Source: Synergistaceae bacterium (GTDB taxonomy: Bacteria; Synergistota; Synergistia; Synergistales; Synergistaceae). Taken from it: 12,372 nucleotides of DNA. The stretch lies in contig JAUNNW010000031.1 in the NCBI GenBank assembly GCA_030531285.1, positions 1 to 12,372 of the forward strand. The letters run 5' to 3'. This document shows, piece after piece, positions 5,830 to 12,372 of this stretch. Both the position numbers and the translations under genes were made by a program. Under the pieces are notes generated by a model. The model was not told the DNA's origin. It worked only from the letters and a program-made list of their open reading frames with translations, and made no database searches. Numbering within the stretch: position 1 is the stretch's first letter; each line of letters starts with the position of its first letter.

Positions 5830-6318
5830 ATGGAAAAAATAGACTTTTTGCTGAGCAAACTGGAAGAGACAGTTATGGTCGTCGGCGGAATTATTATGGT
5901 AGCGATGAATTTTCTCAACGTTGTATGCCGCTATCTGCTTCCCAAGACGCCGTTTTCATATACTGAAGAGCTTGTTGTGCTGGTCTTTATGTGGGTCAGC
6001 ATGTTCGGCATTTCGTATGCTTACAGGAGAGGGGCACACACGCTTCTTACAATTCTTTCCGACCTTATCAAAGGCAGGGGAAGAATTCTGATAGTGCTGT
6101 TCTCAATGGCGGCATCCATGCTGCTTATGGCGCTTACAGCCTATACGGGCTGGGGCATGGTAATGAACCAGATTAAATTCAGCCAGATACTTCCCGGCAT
6201 GAGAATTCCTATGGCGTACATGGGCTGGTCGGTGCCTCTCGGCGCAGCGGCGGCATTTGTCAGCGTGCTTGTCAGCAGCTGCAAAGAAATCAACGAAATT
6301 CGCAGCGGAACAAAATAA
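5830..6318 (+). CDS. dctQ: TRAP transporter small permease (DctQ family), system 2
   Basis: A 162-residue protein with four predicted membrane helices. The DctQ pattern is present: NVVCRYLL, then PFSYTEELVVLVFMWVSMFG and a basic loop YRRGAH. The ATG is directly preceded by an in-frame TGA, so no upstream start is possible. The ribosome site is only a purine run (GAGAGAGAG, 5813-5821), much poorer than those of dctP and dctM, which fits low expression after the preceding terminator. dctM follows after 14 bp. Confidence 0.92.
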   Translation: MEKIDFLLSKLEETVMVVGGIIMVAMNFLNVVCRYLLPKTPFSYTEELVVLVFMWVSMFGISYAYRRGAHTLLTILSDLIKGRGRILIVLFSMAASMLLMALTAYTGWGMVMNQIKFSQILPGMRIPMAYMGWSVPLGAAAAFVSVLVSSCKEINEIRSGTK

Positions 6319-6332
6319 GGAGGAAGGATAAA

Positions 6333-7622
6333 ATGACCGGAATAATACTGCTTGGAACATTTTTCGGACTCCTTCTTCTGAAGGTTCCCGTTGCTGCCTC
6401 TATGGGGCTTGCCGCATTTGCCGGAATAATAGACATGGGTTTCAAAATTTCCGTCTTTCCGACGGTTTTCTACGCGGCGATAGCCAAATACACCATGCTC
6501 GCAATACCGTTCTTCATTCTTGCCGGCGTTATCATGGACTATGCCGGCATCTCGAAACGCCTTATAGACCTTGCCAACTCCTGCGTAGGACACCGCAGAG
6601 GCGGGCTGGCGGTCGTAACGGTCGTGGTTGCCTGCTTCTTCGCGGCAATTTCAGGTTCAGGTCCCGCAACCGTTGCCGCTATAGGCGGAGTTCTCATCCC
6701 CGCAATGAGAAAACAGGGCTACGACAAAAACTTCGCAACGGCGGTTGTGGCCTCTTCAGGCGGTATTGGAATGATTATTCCTCCGAGCATTCCTTTTATC
6801 ATCTACGCTATGCTTGCCGAAGTCTCAGTAGGCACAATGTTTATGGCAGGCGTAATACCGGGCTTGCTTTTCGGACTTTTCTTTTCAGTCGCGGCGCTTC
6901 TCTACCTCCGCAACGACAAAAACGTCATACTCAGCCGGAGATGCAGTTGGAAAGAACGCTTCAAGGCATTCAAGAGTGCAATATGGGCGCTGCTAATGCC
7001 TGTAATCATCCTGGGCGGAATCTACGGCGGAATATTTACCCCGACGGAAGCCGCAGGTGTGGCTGTTGTCTATGGACTGTTTGTCGGAGTTTGCGTCTAC
7101 AGGGAAATCAAAATGAAACAGCTTTGGAAAATTATGGTTGATTCCTTCGTTTCCTCGGCGATTATCATGTTTATCATGGGCTGTGCGGGAGCGTTCACCT
7201 GGATTCTTACCACCTCCGGCGTAACGCGCGAGCTCACGGACATGCTTCTCTCGCTTACAAGCGACAGAAACATGATGCTGCTGATCATAACAATCATATT
7301 CCTTATCGCAGGCTGCTTTGTCGATTCAGCGTCAGGCTTCTACCTGCTGCTTCCGATACTGCTTCCGATAATCAAGGAAATGCACTATCCGCTCATAGCC
7401 TTCGGCGTTATAGCGACCTCAAACTTTGCACTCGGACAGGTTACTCCGCCTGTCGGTTCCAACCTGTTCGTCGCCTGCAACATTGCAGATGTCACGATGA
7501 AAGACCTTGTCGCAAAAGTGTGGCCGTTCCTGATAGCCGGCATAATCTGCCTGCTGCTCATAACCTACGTGCCGCAGCTTATAACGTTCTTCCCGACACT
7601 GCTCGGAATGAAGGTTATATAA
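6333..7622 (+). CDS. dctM: TRAP transporter large permease (DctM family), system 2
   Basis: A 429-residue membrane protein with about twelve hydrophobic segments. Motifs are AISGSGPATVAAIGGVLIP, GMIIPPSIPFIIYA, GIFTPTEAAGVAVVYG and GQVTPPVGSNLFVACNIAD, in the same order as in the system 1 protein but clearly diverged from it. It would form the ion-coupled transport channel with the DctQ at 5830. The ribosome site GGAGGAAGG (6319-6327) is strong. The stop codon abuts the start of the M24 hydrolase (TAAATG), which ties that enzyme to the transporter. Confidence 0.95.
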   Translation: MTGIILLGTFFGLLLLKVPVAASMGLAAFAGIIDMGFKISVFPTVFYAAIAKYTMLAIPFFILAGVIMDYAGISKRLIDLANSCVGHRRGGLAVVTVVVACFFAAISGSGPATVAAIGGVLIPAMRKQGYDKNFATAVVASSGGIGMIIPPSIPFIIYAMLAEVSVGTMFMAGVIPGLLFGLFFSVAALLYLRNDKNVILSRRCSWKERFKAFKSAIWALLMPVIILGGIYGGIFTPTEAAGVAVVYGLFVGVCVYREIKMKQLWKIMVDSFVSSAIIMFIMGCAGAFTWILTTSGVTRELTDMLLSLTSDRNMMLLIITIIFLIAGCFVDSASGFYLLLPILLPIIKEMHYPLIAFGVIATSNFALGQVTPPVGSNLFVACNIADVTMKDLVAKVWPFLIAGIICLLLITYVPQLITFFPTLLGMKVI

Positions 7623-8768
7623 ATGAAAATCCCAAAAGAAGAATTTACCGCGCGTCAGCAGTCGCTCCGCCGCATTATGGCGGAGCGCGGGCTTGACGCA
7701 GTCTGCATAGCGGGCTCTGCGCAGCTTGACACGCGCGGGGTTCTCAGATACTTCACAGACTACTATTTGCCTGTTTTTGAAGAATATCTGCTGGTAACGC
7801 GCGAAAGAAGCTTCTTCTTTGTCCACGATGGCTGCGGCGCAGACTACGCAAAAAGATTCTGCGCCGTCGATGAAATAAAAATCATACCTGAAGCGGACTA
7901 CAACTTTGACCCTGCAAAACCCGTTGCGGACGTGCTGAAAGAACTTGGCTGCAAAAACATCGGCACCTGCTGGGGACGTCAGGTATCCGCAGGTTTCTGC
8001 AACTCCTTCGCAAAACATACCAAAGGCATAAGCAGCGCAGACATTTCCATGCCTGTGCATCGGCTCCGTGCGGTTAAAAGCCCTGCGGAAATTGCACTGA
8101 TGCGCGAAGCGGTGAAATTCAACGAAAAAATACTCGATTTCTACCTCAGTCAGACAGCAGCAGGCAAAACGGAAATTGATGCGGTGAACAAAGCTTCCCT
8201 CTATGCGCTTGAACAGGGTGCGGAAGACCTCTACTGGATGACTGCGTCAGGAAAAACGCCGTCGCTTGCCTATCTTGCCGCCTCAAGGCAGCAGAAACAT
8301 ACATGGCAGCAGGGAGACTACCACTATGTAGTGCTTGAACACTCCGTGCCCGGAGGCTGCTACAGCGAAATAACGCAGCTTATATCTCTCGGAAAACCCA
8401 AAAAAGAATACGAAGAGGCATACAAAGCCGTGACGGAAGCCCAAAAAGCGGCAGCCTCAGCCGCCAAAACAGGCCAACCCGTTTCAAAACTTGCTGAGGC
8501 ATCGCACAAAGTGCTCTGCGAACTAGGCTACTGCGCAAAAGAATCGCCGGTGCCCTGCATAGGTCATTCACAGGGGCTTGACGCATGGGAATTTCCGCGG
8601 ATAGCCGCAGACGAAACAATGACGGTACAGCCCGGCATGCGTTTCAACATACACCCTGCCGTAATTCTTCCCGACGGCGCAAAAATCACCTCCTGCCAGA
8701 GCTGGCTTGCAACGGAAAACGGCTGCGAACAGCTCTCAACTCTCAGCGATAAAATAATCGTACTTTAA
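7623..8768 (+). CDS. M24 (pita-bread/creatinase-fold) hydrolase with altered metal site
   Basis: A 381-residue cytoplasmic protein with the two-domain layout of Xaa-Pro aminopeptidase, creatinase and ectoine hydrolase. The N-terminal creatinase-type domain is about residues 8-145, and the M24 catalytic domain starts at HRLRAVKSPAEIALMREA (146-163). By manual alignment the canonical Asp-Asp-His-Glu-Glu metal ligands become E239, E249, H315, H344 and C358; only the histidine (GHSQGLDAWEFP) is kept. A two-metal aminopeptidase is therefore doubtful. A metal-free C-N hydrolase in the manner of creatinase, or an enzyme with a changed metal, fits better. It abuts dctM of TRAP system 2 (TAAATG), so it probably degrades the imported compound. 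Ribosome site AAGG (7611-7614) lies inside dctM. Family is certain, substrate unknown. Confidence 0.88.
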   Translation: MKIPKEEFTARQQSLRRIMAERGLDAVCIAGSAQLDTRGVLRYFTDYYLPVFEEYLLVTRERSFFFVHDGCGADYAKRFCAVDEIKIIPEADYNFDPAKPVADVLKELGCKNIGTCWGRQVSAGFCNSFAKHTKGISSADISMPVHRLRAVKSPAEIALMREAVKFNEKILDFYLSQTAAGKTEIDAVNKASLYALEQGAEDLYWMTASGKTPSLAYLAASRQQKHTWQQGDYHYVVLEHSVPGGCYSEITQLISLGKPKKEYEEAYKAVTEAQKAAASAAKTGQPVSKLAEASHKVLCELGYCAKESPVPCIGHSQGLDAWEFPRIAADETMTVQPGMRFNIHPAVILPDGAKITSCQSWLATENGCEQLSTLSDKIIVL

Positions 8769-8791
8769 AAACTGATACAGACTGCAGAAAA

Positions 8792-8812
8792 AATTGCCTT
8801 GGCGATTCTTTT
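8792..8812 (+). terminator. Weak candidate terminator of TRAP operon 2
   Basis: Stem AATTGC/GCGATT (one G-U) around loop CTTG, followed by C and four T. It is AU-rich and short-tailed, so weak at best. It is the only candidate between the M24 gene and the next promoter. Confidence 0.35.
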
Positions 8813-8830
8813 GCCTGTACGCATATCTGC

Positions 8831-8871
8831 TTGACATCTCAAATAAATTGTGTACTATTATATTATACAAA
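8831..8871 (+). promoter_or_regulatory. Promoter and likely operator of the MarR-family gene
   Basis: Consensus -35 TTGACA (8831-8836) is followed after 16 bp by -10 TACTAT (8853-8858). A dyad TTGTGTA-N9-TATACAA (8848-8854 and 8864-8870, one mismatch between arms) covers the -10 and expected start site. That is where an autorepressing MarR protein would bind. Further down the leader, CGGCAT-N10-ATGCCG (8879-8900) can form a small hairpin ahead of the ribosome site. Confidence 0.65.
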
Positions 8872-8926
8872 CTTTAAGCGGCATAAGCTGCAGGATGCCG
8901 GATCAAGTGCACAAGGAGGAGGAAAA

Positions 8927-9397
8927 ATGATACAAAGCAGAAAAGGCTTCAACGAAACAGTATCAGCCGGACAGGGCGGCAAACTCAGAGATCAGCTTAC
9001 ATTCATGCTCTATGCCGGAGCAAAAGAAACGACGCGCAGATACAAAATGCTGCTGCGCAGTACGGGACTCACCTACACGCAGTATCTTGCGATGTTTGTC
9101 CTCTGGGAAAAAGAAAAAATCAACGTCAAAACGCTCGGAGAACAGCTTTACCTTGACAGCGGCACACTTACCCCAATGCTCAAAAAAATGGAAGAAGCCG
9201 GCTTCATCAAACGCACGCGCGACAGCGGGGACGAAAGAAACATAATAGTAACGCTCACCGACACCGGCAGAAAACTCCGCTCGGCGGCAGCGGCTGTCGA
9301 GGCAAAAGCGAAAGCAGAATTTCCGATAACCGGAATGGAAGCGAAACAGCTTGCAGCCACGCTTGAAAAACTGCTTTACGGGCTTTCGGAACAATAA
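8927..9397 (+). CDS. MarR-family regulator, OhrR-like, lacking the sensor cysteine
   Basis: A 156-residue DNA-binding protein with the winged-helix of the MarR family. The sequence LTYTQYLAMFVLWE (about 48-61), the recognition region LGEQLYLDSGTLTPMLKKME (about 70-89) and the wing DSGDERNIIVTLTDTGRKL closely resemble OhrR-type peroxide regulators. OhrR senses organic hydroperoxide through one Cys in the N-terminal helix (context LxxQLCFxLYA). Here that position is Thr25 (LRDQLTFMLYAG), and the protein has no cysteine at all. It must therefore sense something else or respond to no oxidant. ATG 8927 is preceded by AAGGAGGAGG, making it the start; a longer in-frame reading from TTG 8831 would begin in the -35 box. 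It shares an operon with the secreted protein 22 bp downstream. Confidence 0.9.
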   Translation: MIQSRKGFNETVSAGQGGKLRDQLTFMLYAGAKETTRRYKMLLRSTGLTYTQYLAMFVLWEKEKINVKTLGEQLYLDSGTLTPMLKKMEEAGFIKRTRDSGDERNIIVTLTDTGRKLRSAAAAVEAKAKAEFPITGMEAKQLAATLEKLLYGLSEQ

Positions 9398-9419
9398 ACA
9401 ATAAGAGGAGGAAGAAAAA

Positions 9420-9857
9420 ATGAAAAAATACGTCTCAATACTTCTCATAATCGCGGCATTTTTCACAATAGCACCGTCAGCCGGAGCCTTTGACCTCGGC
9501 GACGTTGTAAAAACGGTAGCCGTCGGTGCTGTTGGCGGCTATGCGGTATCAAAACTTGCTCCCCAGCTTAACGACTTCATCAACACGATAACGTTTCAAA
9601 ACGGCGTAAAATATCAGGGCTACACAAAAGTAGTTCCCATAGTTTCGCTTGGTGACGGCGCAAAAGTCGGAGCCGCTCAGGTCGGGGCAGCGACAAAATC
9701 AGCGCTTGACGCAACAAAAGCAGTTGCACAGCTTGAAGGAAAGTTTAGCTCAATACGTGCGACAGCACTGATTCCCATCAACTCCACAAACCCGCTCAAA
9801 GGCGTGAAACGCGTAGCCGGAGTAGGGGTAACGGCAATAATTGACGTTAAACTTTAA
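9420..9857 (+). CDS. Small exported protein of unknown function
   Basis: A 145-residue protein with a clear Sec signal peptide (residues 1-23, cleavage likely after SAGA). I do not recognise the family. The mature part is rich in Gly, Ala and Val. It has a glycine-rich hydrophobic stretch VVKTVAVGAVGGYAVSKLAP (28-47) that could insert in or lie against a membrane, then an Ala-rich helix (about 82-104) and a beta-like C terminus ending VGVTAIIDVKL. The ribosome site AGGAGG (9406-9411) is strong. The gene lies 22 bp behind the MarR-type regulator and probably shares its promoter, so its level is likely set by that regulator. Periplasmic or outer-membrane location is inferred. Confidence 0.8.
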   Translation: MKKYVSILLIIAAFFTIAPSAGAFDLGDVVKTVAVGAVGGYAVSKLAPQLNDFINTITFQNGVKYQGYTKVVPIVSLGDGAKVGAAQVGAATKSALDATKAVAQLEGKFSSIRATALIPINSTNPLKGVKRVAGVGVTAIIDVKL

Positions 9858-9866
9858 TAAAAATGC

Positions 9867-9894
9867 TTGACAATACGGTGAGATATTGTAAAAT
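9867..9894 (+). promoter_or_regulatory. Promoter of tRNA-Tyr (and probably tRNA-Thr)
   Basis: Consensus -35 TTGACA (9867-9872) and -10 TAAAAT (9889-9894) with a 16-bp spacer. Transcription would begin near 9901, about 26 nt before the tRNA-Tyr 5' end. The spacer, -10 and start site all lie inside the 32-bp palindrome at 9874-9905. Confidence 0.7.
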
Positions 9895-9905
9895 ATCTCA
9901 CCGTA
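9874..9905. repeat. Perfect palindrome with 13-bp arms over the tRNA promoter
   Basis: Arms TACGGTGAGATAT and ATATCTCACCGTA pair without mismatch around TGTAAA. It begins 17 bp after the stop of the small exported gene. No T tract follows on the plus strand, so it is not a standard terminator. It could be an operator on the tRNA promoter, an mRNA 3' end hairpin, or both. Confidence 0.9.
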
Positions 9906-9926
9906 GCGGATTTATTCTGCGTACGT

Positions 9927-10012
9927 GGTAGGATGGCCGAGTGGTCAAAGGCAACAGACTGTAAATCTGTCGGCGAGAGTCTACGCTGGTTCAAATCCAG
10001 CTCCTACCACCA
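9927..10012 (+). tRNA. tRNA-Tyr (anticodon GTA)
   Basis: An 86-nt class II tRNA. The acceptor stem GGTAGGA pairs with TCCTACC, with discriminator A and encoded CCA. The anticodon stem ACAGA/TCTGT encloses CTGTAAA, with anticodon GTA. The long variable arm (about 9970-9985) and T arm GCTGG-TTCAAAT-CCAGC are typical of bacterial tRNA-Tyr. It is followed at once by eight T. Confidence 0.97.
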
Positions 10013-10042
10013 TTTTTTTTACTTAATTAAAATTTTACGCAG

Positions 10043-10118
10043 GCCGTCTTAGCTCAGCAGGTAGAGCACATCCATGGTAAGGATGGGGTCCCCGGTTCGA
10101 GTCCGGGAGACGGCTCCA
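10043..10118 (+). tRNA. tRNA-Thr (anticodon GGT)
   Basis: A 76-nt cloverleaf. Acceptor stem GCCGTCT/AGACGGC, discriminator T and encoded CCA. The anticodon stem CATCC/GGATG encloses ATGGTAA, with anticodon GGT. The T arm is CCCGG-TTCGAGT-CCGGG. It lies 30 bp after tRNA-Tyr. I see only a poor promoter of its own (TAAAAT at 10028-10033 without a -35), so co-transcription with tRNA-Tyr is likely. Confidence 0.96.
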
Positions 10119-10128
10119 GAAAACTCGG

Positions 10129-10149
10129 ACGCCCGTTCGGGCGTTTTTT
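10129..10149 (+). terminator. Terminator of the tRNA-Tyr/tRNA-Thr unit
   Basis: Stem ACGCCC/GGGCGT with loop GTTC runs directly into six T. It ends 24 bp before the GTG start of the FAD oxidoreductase gene, leaving no space for a promoter in between. Confidence 0.9.
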
Positions 10150-10172
10150 AGTGTTCTTACGGAGGAATAAAT

Positions 10173-12161
10173 GTGAAAAAAATACTGCTTTTACCGCTAA
10201 TCTGTCTGATATTTGGTCTGCCGGCAAACGCGGGAGAAATTAAATATGACGTTGCCGTCATAGGCGGAGGCTGCGGAGGCTGTGCTGCCGCACTTCAGGC
10301 TGCAAGACTTGGGGCGTCTGTCATAGTGCTTGAAGAAACGGAAATGCTCGGCGGGCAGATGACGTCTGCCGCTGTATCCACAATGGATGACAGAGGCCTC
10401 ACGCGTACAGGTATATACAAAGAATTTTTGGACGAAATCAGAGCGTATTACAAAACCGCCGGTAAAAACACAGGCTGCTGCTACTGGGGAAGCGACACAA
10501 TTGCCTTTGAACCTCTGCGCGGCGCGAAAATACTTCGCAAAATGCTTGCCGATGCCGGAGTGAACGTTATACACGGTGTCCGCCCCGTATCCGCATCGGC
10601 AAAAAAAGGAACAGTTGTCTCGGCGGAATTTGAAACAGCGGAAAAAGAAAAAATCATGGTAGAAGCAAAAATATTCATTGACGCCACGGAATGCGGCGAC
10701 TTTATTCCGCTCACGCCCGCGCATTGGAGAGCCGGAAACTCCCTGTCGCCAAAAATTGACAAAAACGGAATAATACAGGACATAACCTGGGTTGCCGTAG
10801 TGAAAAAATACCCTGACGGAGTGCCCGAAAAGCTTAAGTTGAAAACTATGCCGCCAAACTACGTCGAATACATTGACGAATACCGCGCGATAGTCACCAA
10901 AAACGGAAACAAATGGCCGCAAGGCTATCCTTACAACACGGCAACGCACAACGAATACCGCGCCATACCCGATCTCTCGAACAGCCTTAACGTTGACGGG
11001 GGTGATCCCGAAACATGGGAAAACGTCACAAAAACCTGCCTCAACTGGGCTAACGACTACCCTGGGGGAACTTACGGGGCAAAAAAAGAACACCTTTCCT
11101 CGGCATACCTGACGGATGCGAAATACCGCGAAAAAACCAACCTCCGCGCGATAGAAAAAACTCTCGGCTTCATATACTACATGCAAAAAGAACTCGGCAT
11201 GACAGACTGGTCTGTTTCAGACGAAGGCTACAAAACACAGCTTGCTGACTGGGAAAAAGACGAAAAACTGACGCCGTATGCCGAAATACTCAGACATTTT
11301 CCCTGCCGCCCTTACGTCAGAGAAAGCAGACGGCTGGCAGGCGTTAAAACAATGACGGTCAAAGACGTAATAAGGGATCCGCAGCTCAAACGTACCCTAA
11401 AAAACAAACCGGACTCGATAGCTCTCGGCGAATACCCGATAGACCTTCACGGTGCGACAGATGACAGATACCTTGAAGCAGACCTCGGCGAAACGAAAGA
11501 AAGCATACCGAACGACTGGCAGTACATAAAAGGCGGACTTTTCCAAATTCCTGCCGGAGCTCTCATACCCGAAAAAATCAACGGACTTCTTGCGGCGGAA
11601 AAAAACATCTCGGTATCGCGCACAGTCAACGGCGCAACACGGCTCCAACCGGTAACAATGCTCACCGGCCAGGCAGCCGGAGCGCTTGCCGCGCTTGCTG
11701 TGAAACACAAAACAGACCCGCGGAAAGTGCCGGTAGAAGAACTTCAAAAAGAACTGATAAAAGCGGGAGACAAACTCTCGCTCAGCCTGTATGGCTTCAG
11801 CGACATCAAAAGCGAAACTGAACGCCGTTGGGCTGAATATGCCATAGTGCGCGGGCTGCTTGAACCGGAAATGGAAAAACATTTCGGAAGCGATGGACAG
11901 ATAGTCTTTCTTGAACTCTGCCACATCTTTGAACAGCTCACCGGACTCAGAAAAAAAGAAATCGACAGAGAACCGTTTGAGCCTGTAACCTGCGGCACAG
12001 CTGCGGAATGGCTTGCAAAACTTACACAAGGCGAAAAATGCGCGGTCGCGATGCAGCCGCTCATACACACACTGTGGCAAAAAGGCAGCGAACCGGTAAC
12101 CAAAATGCTTATGGCAGAACTCATTTGGAAGTGTAGCGATTTGAAAGGCTTAAAAACTTAA
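10173..12161 (+). CDS. Exported FAD-dependent oxidoreductase with possible SLH-like C-terminal domain
   Basis: A 662-residue protein. Residues 1-20 form a Sec signal peptide (MKKILLLPLI..PANA) without a twin-arginine motif. The FAD-binding Rossmann fold follows: YDVAVIGGGCGGCAAA (G31, G33, G36), ending in VIVLEE (E54), then LGGQMTSAAVSTMDD. This matches the FAD_oxidored family (Pfam PF12831 type), and the conserved closing part is LIPEKINGLLAAEKNISVSR...GQAAGALAALA (about 475-515). The last 120 residues go beyond the enzyme core and resemble degenerate S-layer-homology repeats (FSDI at 542, W553-A-E, F571, later EPVT..MAELI). The start is GTG 10173 with GGAGG at 10161-10165. An ATG two bases earlier is followed at once by TGA. 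Substrate unknown; the protein probably works in the periplasm or at the envelope. Confidence 0.85.
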   Translation: MKKILLLPLICLIFGLPANAGEIKYDVAVIGGGCGGCAAALQAARLGASVIVLEETEMLGGQMTSAAVSTMDDRGLTRTGIYKEFLDEIRAYYKTAGKNTGCCYWGSDTIAFEPLRGAKILRKMLADAGVNVIHGVRPVSASAKKGTVVSAEFETAEKEKIMVEAKIFIDATECGDFIPLTPAHWRAGNSLSPKIDKNGIIQDITWVAVVKKYPDGVPEKLKLKTMPPNYVEYIDEYRAIVTKNGNKWPQGYPYNTATHNEYRAIPDLSNSLNVDGGDPETWENVTKTCLNWANDYPGGTYGAKKEHLSSAYLTDAKYREKTNLRAIEKTLGFIYYMQKELGMTDWSVSDEGYKTQLADWEKDEKLTPYAEILRHFPCRPYVRESRRLAGVKTMTVKDVIRDPQLKRTLKNKPDSIALGEYPIDLHGATDDRYLEADLGETKESIPNDWQYIKGGLFQIPAGALIPEKINGLLAAEKNISVSRTVNGATRLQPVTMLTGQAAGALAALAVKHKTDPRKVPVEELQKELIKAGDKLSLSLYGFSDIKSETERRWAEYAIVRGLLEPEMEKHFGSDGQIVFLELCHIFEQLTGLRKKEIDREPFEPVTCGTAAEWLAKLTQGEKCAVAMQPLIHTLWQKGSEPVTKMLMAELIWKCSDLKGLKT

Positions 12162-12344
12162 AAGATTTTATATAAACTTTGTACTTATACAAAATTGTTT
12201 CAAAAACACGCACAATTCATCAAAAAGTTTGATATGACAAAAAACTTTGCGCTTGTTTTTTCAGTAAAATACTGTATTATTGTCGAGTCACAAAAAACGG
12301 CACGGCGGATATACGTTGCAGCCGTATGAAAGGGAGAGCAAAAA
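12162..12344 (+). promoter_or_regulatory. Regulatory region of the next exported-protein gene
   Basis: AT-rich gap with no gene. A promoter is suggested by TTGTTT (12253-12258) and TATTAT (12275-12280), 16 bp apart. Between the two boxes sits a perfect dyad CAGTA-AAA-TACTG (12262-12274). Further upstream are TTTGTA-CTTA-TACAAA (12178-12193) and ATCAAA-AAG-TTTGAT (12219-12233). I see no GC-rich terminator for the FAD oxidoreductase gene. A ribosome site GGGAG (12332-12336) precedes the next ATG. Confidence 0.5.
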
Positions 12345-12372
12345 ATGAAAAAAATACTCACACTCGTTCTTG
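12345..12372 (+). CDS. Start of an exported protein (partial, runs off the window)
   Basis: Only nine codons are visible: MKKILTLVL, the lysine-rich N region and start of the hydrophobic core of a Sec signal peptide. GGGAG at 12332-12336 is 8 nt upstream. The start differs from the shared TRAP signal peptide, so it is not a third copy of that cassette. The product cannot be identified. Confidence 0.6.

Noticed and set aside
8831..8926. N-terminal extension of the MarR protein from TTG 8831
   Set aside because: It would begin within the -35 box and include the promoter. ATG 8927 has a strong AGGAGG site and matches the family length.
9874..9920. The 13-bp-arm palindrome as a rho-independent terminator
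   Set aside because: The sequence after the stem is GCGGATTTATTC on the plus strand, without a T run. A strict terminator is not supported on either strand.
10012..10020. T run after tRNA-Tyr as a terminator
   Set aside because: Eight T follow the CCA, but the only stem before them is the tRNA acceptor itself. tRNA-Thr has no good promoter of its own, so co-transcription is more likely.

Overview
The window comes from a Gram-negative-type (diderm) anaerobe of roughly 48-50% GC. Two complete tripartite TRAP transporter operons, an exported FAD oxidoreductase with a possible S-layer-homology-like tail, many TAA-ATG gene junctions and strong GGAGG ribosome sites fit Synergistota (Synergistaceae-like). 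That assignment is inference from gene content, not from a marker gene.

Layout. (1) 21-175: tRNA-Ala(GGC) with a perfect sigma70 promoter and a terminator. (2) 195-1199, minus strand: a two-gene unit with an exported small cupin followed directly by a LysE/RhtB (EamB-like) exporter. (3) 1248-1511: a Cys-rich hypothetical protein. (4) 1512-4472: TRAP operon 1 (dctP-dctQ-dctM) with a strong terminator. (5) 4473-8812: TRAP operon 2 (dctP, an intra-operon terminator, dctQ, dctM) ending with an M24/creatinase-fold hydrolase. (6) 8831-9857: an OhrR-like MarR regulator lacking the sensor cysteine, followed by a small secreted protein. (7) 9867-10149: tRNA-Tyr(GTA) and tRNA-Thr(GGT), whose promoter overlaps a perfect 13-bp-arm palindrome. 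(8) 10173-12161: an exported FAD-dependent oxidoreductase. (9) 12162-12372: a regulatory region and the first codons of another exported protein.

The most striking feature is a 219-bp direct repeat (1536-1754 and 4634-4852, exact offset 3098). It carries promoter, leader, ribosome site and signal-peptide codons of both TRAP binding-protein genes. The copies differ at 4 positions, while the mature proteins that follow are clearly diverged, and identity stops within the first codons after the signal peptide. Just upstream, two of the differences are compensatory and preserve a 9-bp inverted repeat. This looks like an expression-and-export cassette shared or homogenised between two transporters. 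Recombination between the copies would delete TRAP system 1 and leave TRAP system 2 intact under the same leader.

How the genes work together: both TRAP systems would take up different organic acids or zwitterions under a common promoter. The second feeds an atypical M24 hydrolase encoded in the same operon. The cupin/exporter pair may handle small thiol or amino-acid metabolites. The MarR protein probably controls itself and its secreted partner through a dyad over its own promoter.
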